Assembly (NCBI GenBank): GCA_002436115.1
Contig: DIXV01000072.1
Span: forward strand, 1-7,102
Direction: 5' to 3'
Length of the DNA: 7,102 nucleotides
From: Streptococcus sp. UBA6071
GTDB lineage: Bacteria > Bacillota > Bacilli > Lactobacillales > Streptococcaceae
The stretch's first letter is position 1; each line of letters begins with the position of its first letter. Below the pieces are notes generated by a model. That model was given only the letters and a program-made list of their open reading frames with translations, was not told the origin of the DNA and made no database searches. The translations under genes and the position numbers were made by a program. This document shows, piece by piece, positions 1 through 6,139 of this stretch.

Positions 1-477
1 GTTAGATGTGACAGAGTTCCAGTAATCTGTGTTGTCCTTTTCAAATAAAATCGTTGGTGCGATTTCCTGAAATTTATCTATGTAATCGGCTGTTCGACCA
101 GATGCAATGATGATATCTGGTTCTAATTTCTGAATCGCTTCTATATCAGGTTCCTTCATGTTTCCTACATTTTCCACCTTTTTAGTAAAAGCTGATAAGT
201 ATTCGGGCAGATTTGATGTTGGCATTCCCACGATAGAGTCTTCATAGCCTAGAGCACGAATCGTATCTGCAACCCCTAGGTCAAACACAACTACTTTTTT
301 AGGATTTGTTGGGACGCTAATGTCGCCATTTCCTGCTGTTACCTTAATGGTTTTTGTTGTTGACGTATCGCTATCAGCTTCCTTAGTTGTTGATGAGTTA
401 GCTTTGCAAGCGATAAGTAGAAAACTCGTTAAAAAAGTGAGTAGAACAATTCCTATCCATTTGTTTTTTTGGTGCAT
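1..477 (-). CDS. fatB: Siderophore ABC transporter substrate-binding lipoprotein (FatB/YclQ-like), 3' part outside the window
   Basis: This is the extracellular receptor of an iron-siderophore importer, anchored to the membrane by lipid. Only the first 159 residues are present; family members are roughly 310-320 residues, so about half is visible and the frame stays open to the window edge. Seen: a short basic N-terminus (MHQKNK), a hydrophobic stretch at residues 8-23, and a lipobox LIAC with the modified cysteine at residue 24. A Ser/Thr-rich linker of about 20 residues follows. Then comes the start of a periplasmic-binding fold, with KKVVVFDLGVADTIRALG at 60-77 and KEPDIEAIQKLEPDIIIASG at 108-127, which is typical of FecB/FatB-type proteins. 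I chose the ATG at 477 because AAAGGA (488-493) lies 10 nt upstream and the lipoprotein signal begins directly after it. The gene starts 20 bp after the ATPase stop, so it is the last visible gene of the operon. The ligand cannot be told from sequence, and the symbol is by family resemblance. Confidence 0.9.
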   Translation of the reverse strand, partial: MHQKNKWIGIVLLTFLTSFLLIACKANSSTTKEADSDTSTTKTIKVTAGNGDISVPTNPKKVVVFDLGVADTIRALGYEDSIVGMPTSNLPEYLSAFTKKVENVGNMKEPDIEAIQKLEPDIIIASGRTADYIDKFQEIAPTILFEKDNTDYWNSVTSN

Positions 478-497
478 GATATCATAATCCTTTCTTA

Positions 498-1250
498 TTA
501 TTGGTAAACGCAAATGGCTTTGCCATTAACCTGAACCAAGTTAACTTCCATGTCAAACAAGCCATCAAGAACATCTTTTTGCATGACTTCTTGAACCTTG
601 CCTGAACAATAAATTTCGCCTTCTTTAAAGGCCACTATATTATCAACATACTGACTAGCCATATTAATGTCATGAATGATGATAACAACAGTCTTTCCAA
701 GCTGATCAACGAACCGTCTCAGCGTTTTCATCATCGCAATCCCTTGTCGAATATCAAGATTATTGAGCGGTTCATCCAACAGCAAGTAATCCGTGTCTTG
801 AACCAAGACCATGGCGATAAAGACTCTTTGGAGCTGTCCCCCAGATAAGGTGTTGATGTACCGCCCTTTAACATCTTCCAATTCAAGGTAGGAGATGGCT
901 TCTTGAACCTTCGCCTTATCCTCTTGGTTTAAGCGATTCCCACTGTATGGAAAGCGACCAAATGCGATTAATTCTTCGACGGTCAGCTTGGCTTGATAGT
1001 GTTGGGATTGCTTGAGCATGGATAATTCTTTGGCCAATTCACGACTATCCCAAGCCTCGATTTCTTTCCCTTCAATGAACACCTGCCCCTTATCCTTAGG
1101 TAAGAGACGGCTCATGATAGCCATTAGACTCGACTTTCCTGCCCCGTTAGGGCCGATAAATGCTGTAAAGCTGCCTTTTTCAATGGCAAGATCAACCTCC
1201 TTTAAGGTCACCTGCTTCCCGTAATGTTTACTAACCTGTTTGATTTTCAT
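498..1250 (-). CDS. fatE: Iron-siderophore ABC transporter ATP-binding protein (YclP/FecE-like)
   Basis: This cytoplasmic ATPase powers ferric-siderophore import by the FatD/FatC permease. It is 250 residues long, normal for the FecE/FepC/YclP group. All nucleotide-binding motifs are intact: Walker A GPNGAGKS at 33-40, a Q-loop glutamine near 81, signature LSGGQ at 135-139, Walker B YLLLDE at 155-160 with catalytic Glu160, and the switch histidine His193 in IIHDIN. The stretch FGRFPYSGNRL (97-107) is characteristic of siderophore/heme importer ATPases and resembles YclP. The start ATG overlaps the TGA of the upstream permease by 4 bp (ATGA), with AAGGAG about 11 nt upstream, which suggests translational coupling. 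The symbol follows Fat-type naming in streptococci and is provisional; fecE is also used for such genes. Family and role are secure, the transported siderophore is not. Confidence 0.95.
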   Translation of the reverse strand: MKIKQVSKHYGKQVTLKEVDLAIEKGSFTAFIGPNGAGKSSLMAIMSRLLPKDKGQVFIEGKEIEAWDSRELAKELSMLKQSQHYQAKLTVEELIAFGRFPYSGNRLNQEDKAKVQEAISYLELEDVKGRYINTLSGGQLQRVFIAMVLVQDTDYLLLDEPLNNLDIRQGIAMMKTLRRFVDQLGKTVVIIIHDINMASQYVDNIVAFKEGEIYCSGKVQEVMQKDVLDGLFDMEVNLVQVNGKAICVYQ

Positions 1251-2215
1251 AACGACTGACGCTCCTTAAAAATGAGGTAGAAGAAGAAAAGTCCACCTAG
1301 CAATTCAACCACCATACTGATGTTGAGATCGAATTGGAAAATCCGCTCCACAATCATCTGACCAACGAGTAAAATGGCAAAACCTAATATACTCGACACG
1401 ACGAAAAGTTGTTTGTGCTGGTAAGCTTTAAGCAATTGATAGGTCAGATTTGATACCATAAAACCTAGGTAAACTAGAGGACCGACTAAAGCCGTTAAGG
1501 CTGACTGACCAATGACAATGACCCATAACAAACGTCTCTCTTCTTTCAAAACATCTAGCCCCAAAATTGTGGCCGTTGATTTCCCCAGATGGAGAACATC
1601 AAGAACATGAGACTTCTTCCACAGGTAAACCAGCAAAATCCCGATAATCAGCAGAACAAGCCCAATCACATCCTCATTGATTCGCTGGAAAGACGGGAAA
1701 AGCCTAGACTGCAATTGGTCGTACTCATTGGGATCCATCAAAACCTGAATAAAGGTCGCAGAACTACGGAAGAAACTTCCCAAGGCCATGCAGATTAGCA
1801 AGATAAACAAAAAGCCTTGCGATAATAACTTCCTTAACAGGGGCTGTAACAGCATAAAGAAAACACACTGGAGCAAGAGAACCAAGACAAATTGGTGAAT
1901 AGGGTTCAGACTCTCCTGCCCCACAAACTGCCAGTAAAACCAGAAATAGCAACTTTGTATTAGAACATAAAGGGCATCTATCCCAAGGATACTAGGTGTC
2001 AAAAAACGATTGCCCACTAGGGTTTGAAAACTGATTGTCGTAAAACTAACTCCTGCTGCTACCAAACCATAGGCAAGCACTTTATAGAGACGATTTTTGA
2101 TAGCAAAAGCCGTGAGTTGTTGACCTAGTGGGAAAAAGTAAAGGGCGAGACCAAAGATTGCAACTAGTAGCACCCCAAACAGGAGCCGTTTGTTTTCTTT
2201 TCTCATCTCACTCAT
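1247..2215 (-). CDS. fatC: Iron-siderophore ABC transporter permease, second subunit (YclO/FatC-like)
   Basis: This integral membrane permease of the FecCD (BtuC-like) family is the likely heterodimer partner of the FatD-like permease. It has 322 residues, the family's usual length, with many hydrophobic segments and a first helix at about residues 11-30. Seen: the conserved region near 46-80 (VLAYGLVAAGVSFTTISFQT, then NRFLTPSILGID), the counterpart of the family's G-x-x-Q-T...N-x-L-A-x-P-x-x-L-G block. Near 245-258 there is VGPLVYLGFMVSNL, matching the late G-P-x-x-F-L-G-L-x-V-x-N-L motif. The start ATG at 2215 overlaps the end of the upstream permease by 8 bp (ATGAGTGA), with GAGG 8 nt upstream. 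A second in-frame ATG (2206) is less well placed. The gene lies between the other permease and the ATPase, as in yclNOPQ. From established work, fatC mutations in Streptococcus pneumoniae have been reported to suppress loss of CodY, which fits the CodY box upstream of this operon. Confidence 0.93.
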   Translation of the reverse strand: MSEMRKENKRLLFGVLLVAIFGLALYFFPLGQQLTAFAIKNRLYKVLAYGLVAAGVSFTTISFQTLVGNRFLTPSILGIDALYVLIQSCYFWFYWQFVGQESLNPIHQFVLVLLLQCVFFMLLQPLLRKLLSQGFLFILLICMALGSFFRSSATFIQVLMDPNEYDQLQSRLFPSFQRINEDVIGLVLLIIGILLVYLWKKSHVLDVLHLGKSTATILGLDVLKEERRLLWVIVIGQSALTALVGPLVYLGFMVSNLTYQLLKAYQHKQLFVVSSILGFAILLVGQMIVERIFQFDLNISMVVELLGGLFFFYLIFKERQSL

Positions 2216-3134
2216 AAGCAGAACCTCGCCAAAGAAGGAAAATAAAGAGACCAGTTCCTAAAATTCCTAAAATCAGACTAACTGATAATTCGTAAGGGGC
2301 AATCAGTAGGCGAGAAAGAATGTCACAGACCAATACCAGACAAGCACCTGATAAGGAGACTCGCCAGATATTACGGGAAATGTTATCCCCTACAAACTGC
2401 CGAACAAGGTTGGGAACGATGACACCTAAAAAAGGAAGCGAGCCGACCGTAATCATGGTCACACTGGTTGTCAACGCAATCAAAAAGAGACCTACCGTTT
2501 CCAATTTTCCATAAGCAAGACCTAGATTGCGACTAGCATCTTGTCCTAAACTCATCAGTGTAAAAGCTGCCGAGAATCGCCAAACCACTACCAAGATGAC
2601 TAAGGATAAAAACAGCCATTCGTACTGATTGGTCTGAATCATCGAAAATGAACCTTGTGTCCAAGAAGTCATTGATTGTACCAAATTGAAGCGATAGGCT
2701 ATCATCTGGGCAAGTGAACCAAGGACACCACTGTAAACAAGACCAACCAAAGGCAAGAGCCACCTCTCTTTGAAAGCCAAACGTTTGACTAGACGAAGAA
2801 AAAGTAAAGTGAAGAGCATGGACGAGAAAAAAGCAAAGGACATTTTTTGGAAAAGACTAGCCGCAGGAAAAAAGAAGAGGCTGACAAGAAGCCCTAATTG
2901 GGCAGCTTGCACTGTTCCAACTGTCGAAGGTGCTGCAAAATGATTCTGGGTCATCGTCTGCATCACCAATCCTGCAATAGACATGCTAGACCCTGCTAGT
3001 AAAATACTGAGCGTCCGAGGGAGGCGTGATTCCTGAAGCAAGAGCCACGATCGCTCATCGCCTTGCCATAAGGCCAACCAAGAAAAAGAACTGGCTCCGA
3101 CTGACAGCGACAGTATAATCAAGGCTAAAAGCAA
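2208..3134 (-). CDS. fatD: Iron-siderophore ABC transporter permease, first subunit (YclN/FatD-like), start codon unusual
   Basis: First gene of the importer operon, a multi-helix FecCD-family permease. From the TTG at 3134 it has 308 residues. Seen: RLPRTLSILLAG at 37-48 and SIAGLVMQTMTQNHFAAPST at 52-71, the hallmark block of siderophore permeases; LGLAYG at 204-209; and GSLPFLGVIVPNLVR at 231-245, the conserved late motif contacting the ATPase side. The start is odd. The only good Shine-Dalgarno (GGGAGGA, 3170-3176) lies 35 nt upstream of the TTG, too far to serve it. In frame, 8 nt after the Shine-Dalgarno, is an ATA codon (3159-3161), which would add nine residues and give K-V-K-I-L-L-A-C, a natural start to the first helix. 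An in-frame TAG at 3165-3167 bounds the options, and no ATG or GTG lies between it and 3134. I give the TTG boundary as the nearest standard codon. Start at ATA, or poor expression after loss of an ATG, is quite possible. Product family is secure, the exact start is not. Confidence 0.9.
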   Translation of the reverse strand: MLLALIILSLSVGASSFSWLALWQGDERSWLLLQESRLPRTLSILLAGSSMSIAGLVMQTMTQNHFAAPSTVGTVQAAQLGLLVSLFFFPAASLFQKMSFAFFSSMLFTLLFLRLVKRLAFKERWLLPLVGLVYSGVLGSLAQMIAYRFNLVQSMTSWTQGSFSMIQTNQYEWLFLSLVILVVVWRFSAAFTLMSLGQDASRNLGLAYGKLETVGLFLIALTTSVTMITVGSLPFLGVIVPNLVRQFVGDNISRNIWRVSLSGACLVLVCDILSRLLIAPYELSVSLILGILGTGLFIFLLWRGSAYE

Positions 3135-3169
3135 ACAAGCTAATAATATTTTGACTTTTATTGGCTATT

Positions 3170-3176
3170 TCCTCCC
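3170..3176 (-). promoter_or_regulatory. Strong Shine-Dalgarno for the first transporter gene, pointing to an ATA codon
   Basis: GGGAGGA on the minus strand is an almost full anti-SD match. It lies 8 nt before an in-frame ATA (3159-3161) and 35 nt before the first standard start codon (TTG, 3132-3134). It decides where translation was meant to begin and shows that the expected ATG is missing. Confidence 0.8.
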
Positions 3177-3189
3177 TCATTAGATTCTC

Positions 3190-3208
3190 ATTAAGATGAA
3201 CACTTAAT
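3190..3208 (-). promoter_or_regulatory. Inverted repeat over the predicted transcription start (possible operator)
   Basis: ATTAAG, seven bases, then CTTAAT: a perfect 6-7-6 inverted repeat that begins one base downstream of the -10 hexamer and covers the predicted start near 3202. This is a classic position for repressor binding. TTAA-containing half-sites occur in operators of streptococcal metal regulators, but the spacing here does not match one I know, so the regulator is unassigned. In an AT-rich gap a chance repeat of this size is possible. Confidence 0.35.
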
Positions 3209-3237
3209 ACAATAGCAAAATCTTCTTAAAAATTCAA
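3209..3237 (-). promoter_or_regulatory. Sigma-A-type promoter of the siderophore transporter operon
   Basis: On the minus strand a -35 box TTGAAT (3232-3237) is followed by a 17-bp spacer and a -10 box TATTGT (3209-3214). A TGC just before the -10 gives an extended -10 element. The predicted start is near 3202, about 40 nt before the putative ATA start and just downstream of the whiA terminator region. No other promoter of this quality is visible between whiA and the transporter genes. Confidence 0.7.
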
Positions 3238-3240
3238 GTT

Positions 3241-3270
3241 TTTATTAAAATTTTCTGAAAATTTAATAAA
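3241..3270. promoter_or_regulatory. Perfect CodY box inside a 30-bp palindrome
   Basis: The central 15 bases (3249-3263) read AATTTTCTGAAAATT, matching the CodY consensus AATTTTCWGAAAATT at every position. The dyad extends outward on both sides, giving arms of 15 and 14 bases with one unpaired A. The core ends 11 bp upstream of the -35 box and is centred at about -54 from the predicted start. CodY is the GTP/branched-chain amino acid sensing regulator of Firmicutes, and iron-siderophore (Fat) genes are among its reported targets in pneumococcus. Whether it represses or activates from this position is not shown by sequence. Confidence 0.8.
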
Positions 3271-3301
3271 AAATAAAACCAGCCCCAAACTGAGTCACTG
3301 G
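3265..3301 (-). terminator. Probable weak Rho-independent terminator after whiA
   Basis: About 22 nt after the whiA stop, the minus strand has CCAG (3298-3301) and CTGG (3279-3282), which can pair. The stem continues only imperfectly (a T-G wobble, then mismatches). It is followed at once by a T-rich tract TTTTATTTTTTATT (3265-3278). The T tract and position fit an intrinsic terminator of the rapZ-yvcK-whiA transcript. The short stem suggests it leaks, so some readthrough into the transporter operon is plausible. Confidence 0.45.
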
Positions 3302-3323
3302 ATTTATCTGACAGAATAAGCCT

Positions 3324-4235
3324 TTATAGGTCATCTGCTAGTTTATTAAGTTTGCGTAAGCGATGGTTGACCCCACTCTTACTGAGCGGCGGATCCAGAC
3401 TATCAGCTAACTGTTGGATGGAATACTCTGGATGGGCCATCCTCAGCTGAGCAATTTCCTGTAGGTCATTAGGGAGGGTTCCTAAGCCTATTTGACCATC
3501 TATTTTAACAATATTGTTTATTGTTTTAACACTTGCGGTTACAGTTCTGGCAATGTTTGCTGTTTCGACATTGTTAGCCCGATTAAGGTCATTGCGAGTT
3601 TCACGCAATATTTTAGCTTGTTCAAAATTATCCCTTGCAGACATTGCCCCGATAACAATAAAAAAATCCATGATGTCTTCTGCTCTTTGAAGGTAGGTCA
3701 CTGTCCCTTTTTTACGCTCTAGGCATTTGGCATCCAAGAGAAAGCCTTTCATGAGCTCTACCAAATCCTGAGCGTGATCATGGTAGATAGAGTTTATTTC
3801 GAGCTGGTATCTTCCTTTTTCGGGGTCTTTAACAGACCCACTTGAGAGAAAGGCACCTCTGAGATAGGCTCGACTAGCTTGGGCATCCTCTAAGATGTGC
3901 GGATCTATCCCTGTGTCCAACCCAAAAAAACTATCTGCCAGATGAAGATCGTTTAAGACGACCTCGACCTCTTGATCTAAGAAAACCTGATAAACACGGT
4001 TCTTCTTAAGATTGGTCTTTTGATGGTGGCGCACATCAGCCTTAAGCTGATAGAGATTAGAGATTAACGTATAGATATGTCTTGCTACCTTGGCATTCTC
4101 AGTCGTTACCGAAAGGGTCAACCCTTTCGGTGTCAAGCCTAAGCTACCAGAAAGCTTGATGATGGCAGATAATTCTGCCTTGTCATGATTCGAAAGACCA
4201 ATTAATTCTTCCTTAACATTGATTGTAAAACTCAT
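3324..4235 (-). CDS. whiA: DNA-binding protein WhiA
   Basis: WhiA is a conserved Gram-positive protein that joins a degenerate LAGLIDADG homing-endonuclease-like domain to a C-terminal helix-turn-helix. It regulates sporulation septation in Streptomyces and affects cell division and chromosome segregation in Bacillus. Its role in streptococci is less clear. At 303 residues it is about normal length. Seen: the N-terminal family start [31 protein letters not shown] at 27-46, NLKKNRVY at 75-82, [14 protein letters not shown] at 97-110, the LAGLIDADG-like [12 protein letters not shown] at 124-135, [11 protein letters not shown] at 181-191, and [19 protein letters not shown] at 214-232. The C-terminal HTH covers about 254-298, with [10 protein letters not shown] and [16 protein letters not shown]. 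The start overlaps the yvcK stop by 4 bp (ATGA) and has only a weak AGG upstream, so translation is probably coupled to yvcK. No pseudogene signs. Confidence 0.97.
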   Translation of the reverse strand: MSFTINVKEELIGLSNHDKAELSAIIKLSGSLGLTPKGLTLSVTTENAKVARHIYTLISNLYQLKADVRHHQKTNLKKNRVYQVFLDQEVEVVLNDLHLADSFFGLDTGIDPHILEDAQASRAYLRGAFLSSGSVKDPEKGRYQLEINSIYHDHAQDLVELMKGFLLDAKCLERKKGTVTYLQRAEDIMDFFIVIGAMSARDNFEQAKILRETRNDLNRANNVETANIARTVTASVKTINNIVKIDGQIGLGTLPNDLQEIAQLRMAHPEYSIQQLADSLDPPLSKSGVNHRLRKLNKLADDL

Positions 4236-5206
4236 CCACGTACCTGTATAATATTCATCAATTCTTCAACGACCAAATCACCATCATGAAAGGCTCCGCC
4301 TTTTTCCAAGCGAACAAAATTGGACGAAATTATTCTTGGGCATTGGGCTTGCAAGCCTGCAAAATCATGTACAACTTGAACCAGGTATTCGTCGAACCGA
4401 TTGGCATCCATATAGTCTTGGGGCACCTGCTCAATATTGACCAAAACCGTATCAACAAAAGGTTTTGATGAATGACGGTTGAGGACCGCAACATGGTCTG
4501 CATCTGTGAAATGCTCCGTCTCTCCTCGCTGGGTCATGATATTACACACATAAACAACTTCTGCTTGCGTCTCTAGGAGTGCCTTACCGATTTCTGGAAT
4601 AACCAGATTGGGCAAGATAGAGGTGAATAAGGAGCCTGGTCCTAGAACGATCATATCCGACTCCATAATGGCTGATACCACTTTTCGGCTCGCTGTTGGT
4701 TGGGCATCGTTGTAGGTGTTTTTAACATAGATATAATCAATCAGCCCTTTTTTCTTAATCAATTGACTCTCCCCAACGACTTCTTCACCATCTTGAAAGA
4801 CTGCATGAAGTGTTAGAGGATGGTCGCTAGAGGGGTATATCTTACCCGTCACATGAAAAAACTTGGTTAAGAGCTGCATAGCATTATAAGTCGAGCCACG
4901 CATTTCAGAAATACCTGCAATAATGAGATTTCCTAGAGGATGGCCTGCTAAAGGACCATCGTTTTTATTGAAACGGTATTGGAAAATTTCCTCATAAATC
5001 TTCGGCATATCAGACATGGCAACTAGGACATTACGAAGATCTCCAGGCGGCGTCAGCTGCATGGTTTTGCGAATCTCTCCCGAGGAACCTCCATCATCAG
5101 CTACCGTAACAATTGCTGTGATATCGGCATCTTTTTTGCGCAAGCTGTTCAAGATAACAGGAATTCCCGTCCCTCCACCTATGACTGTAATTCTCGGCTT
5201 TCTCAT
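4232..5206 (-). CDS. yvcK: YvcK/CofD-like gluconeogenesis and cell-shape factor
   Basis: This cytoplasmic protein of the CofD-like fold binds UDP-sugars in Bacillus subtilis, where it is needed for growth on gluconeogenic carbon sources and for correct localisation of a penicillin-binding protein. It has 324 residues, the family's usual size. Seen: the glycine-rich nucleotide loop GGGTGIP at 10-16, ADDGGSSG at 36-43, PPGDLRN at 53-59, GHPLGNL at 88-94, GPGSLFTSI at 189-197, and [19 protein letters not shown] at 224-242. All are hallmark blocks of the YvcK group. The ATG overlaps the rapZ TGA by 4 bp. GGAG is present but about 14 nt upstream, so coupling to rapZ probably matters. It is followed by whiA with another 4-bp overlap. 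Because of the CofD resemblance such genes are sometimes mislabelled as 2-phospho-L-lactate transferase; the rapZ-whiA context rules for YvcK. Confidence 0.97.
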   Translation of the reverse strand: MRKPRITVIGGGTGIPVILNSLRKKDADITAIVTVADDGGSSGEIRKTMQLTPPGDLRNVLVAMSDMPKIYEEIFQYRFNKNDGPLAGHPLGNLIIAGISEMRGSTYNAMQLLTKFFHVTGKIYPSSDHPLTLHAVFQDGEEVVGESQLIKKKGLIDYIYVKNTYNDAQPTASRKVVSAIMESDMIVLGPGSLFTSILPNLVIPEIGKALLETQAEVVYVCNIMTQRGETEHFTDADHVAVLNRHSSKPFVDTVLVNIEQVPQDYMDANRFDEYLVQVVHDFAGLQAQCPRIISSNFVRLEKGGAFHDGDLVVEELMNIIQVRG

Positions 5207-6090
5207 GAACGGTTGACAGTCTCCTTTCGGCGGTCCTTATCCCGATGACTGGGGTTAACATGCCAGTTCGGTGCTAGGTCTTCAGCCAAACGCTTGGCAA
5301 AGGCAACGCTCCGATGTTGGCCACCCGTACAGCCTATAGCGATTGTTAAAACAGACTTGCCTTCCTTTTGGTAACCAGGCAAAATAGGCAAGAGCAGTCC
5401 AACTAGATGTTGGTAAAATTCTTCCGATTCTTTTGGCGCCATGACATAATCATAAACAGGCTGATCAAGCCCTGTCTGATTACGTAGACTTGGAACATAG
5501 TGAGGGTTGGTCAAAAAACGCACATCAAAAACCAGATCTGCATCCAGAGGAAGACCGTATTTAAAGCCAAAACTAACGACTTCAATTCGAAAAGCCTCTT
5601 GGTCACTACTGCCTAAAAATTCTTGGGAAATAGCCTGCCTTAATTTTCTTGGTGACAGTCCTGTTGTTTCAATGACATTCTGACTAAAATTCTTGAGCGG
5701 TGCCAAGAGTTCCCGCTCTTTGGCAATCCCTTCCAAAATACGACCTTCCGTCGCTAGTGGATGCGCACGGCGAGTTTCTTTATAACGAGCAACTAACTCG
5801 CTGTCCGTTGCGTCTAGAAATAAAATCTTATAGTCAATACTATTATTAGATTCCAATTGGTCCAAAATAGAAGGAACTTCCGCAAAGAAGGAACGGCTCC
5901 GCATATCAACAACAACCGCTACCTTATCATTGTCTGGGATGGACTGTAATAATTCAATAAACTTTGGTAGGAGGGCTGGGGGCATATTGTCAATCGTAAA
6001 ATAGCCTAGGTCTTCAAAGGATTGGATGGCAACTGTCTTACCCGCACCACTCATCCCTGTGACAATCACGAGGTTCATTTTTTCTATCAT
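5203..6090 (-). CDS. rapZ: RNase adapter protein RapZ / YvcJ nucleotide-binding protein
   Basis: A P-loop protein of the RapZ (YvcJ) family. In Escherichia coli RapZ directs RNase E to the small RNA GlmZ and so controls GlmS and amino-sugar synthesis. The Bacillus orthologue YvcJ hydrolyses GTP and influences competence. The streptococcal target is not known from this sequence. It has 295 residues, normal length. Seen: Walker A GMSGAGKT at 12-19, [18 protein letters not shown] at 25-42, a Walker B-like [10 protein letters not shown] at 57-66, [22 protein letters not shown] at 91-112, [20 protein letters not shown] at 173-192 followed by NPHY, and the C-terminal [18 protein letters not shown] at 252-269. 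I chose the ATG at 6090 because AAGGAG (6098-6103) is 7 nt upstream; the second ATG (6078) would be 19 nt away. An extended -10 promoter lies just upstream, making rapZ the probable first gene of rapZ-yvcK-whiA. Confidence 0.97.
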   Translation of the reverse strand: MIEKMNLVIVTGMSGAGKTVAIQSFEDLGYFTIDNMPPALLPKFIELLQSIPDNDKVAVVVDMRSRSFFAEVPSILDQLESNNSIDYKILFLDATDSELVARYKETRRAHPLATEGRILEGIAKERELLAPLKNFSQNVIETTGLSPRKLRQAISQEFLGSSDQEAFRIEVVSFGFKYGLPLDADLVFDVRFLTNPHYVPSLRNQTGLDQPVYDYVMAPKESEEFYQHLVGLLLPILPGYQKEGKSVLTIAIGCTGGQHRSVAFAKRLAEDLAPNWHVNPSHRDKDRRKETVNRS

Positions 6091-6097
6091 ACCATAT

Positions 6098-6103
6098 CTC
6101 CTT
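6098..6103 (-). promoter_or_regulatory. Ribosome binding site of rapZ
   Basis: AAGGAG on the minus strand, 7 nt before the ATG at 6090. It selects this ATG over the in-frame ATG four codons downstream. Confidence 0.8.
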
Positions 6104-6125
6104 ATCTTAAAGGTTCTTTCCCATT

Positions 6126-6134
6126 ATTATACCA
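6126..6134 (-). promoter_or_regulatory. Extended -10 promoter of rapZ-yvcK-whiA
   Basis: TGGTATAAT on the minus strand is a perfect TATAAT hexamer preceded by the TGn extended -10 element, in the 49-bp gap between the exporter-family gene and rapZ. No convincing -35 box lies 16-18 bp upstream (ACCGAC and similar), which extended -10 promoters tolerate. The predicted start is near 6119, giving a short leader before rapZ. No terminator hairpin is visible between the upstream gene and rapZ, so readthrough may add to expression. Confidence 0.6.
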
Positions 6135-6139
6135 TAAAG

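Noticed and set aside
1012..1224. Plus-strand open frames within the transporter genes and elsewhere (also 1589-1798, 2320-2514, 3492-3722, 4286-4468, 5016-5216, 6026-6391)
   Set aside because: All lie antisense to well-supported genes with full family motifs. They have no recognisable domains, and none I looked at had a convincing ribosome site.
1764..1952. Minus-strand alternative-frame open frames (also 2533-2763 and 6127-6378)
   Set aside because: They overlap the permease and exporter-family genes in another frame, and their translations show no domain I recognise.
3180..3191. ATG codons at 3178-3180 and 3189-3191 (the latter giving a three-codon M-R-I reading frame) upstream of the first permease
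   Set aside because: Neither has a Shine-Dalgarno, and neither is in frame with the permease. The first overlaps the Shine-Dalgarno itself. Not enough to call a leader peptide or the real start.
3135..3323. Riboswitch, small RNA or mobile-element remnant in the largest intergenic gap
   Set aside because: The gap is fully used by a terminator, the CodY palindrome, a promoter and a leader of about 40 nt, too short for a known riboswitch. No target-site duplications or transposase fragments are seen.
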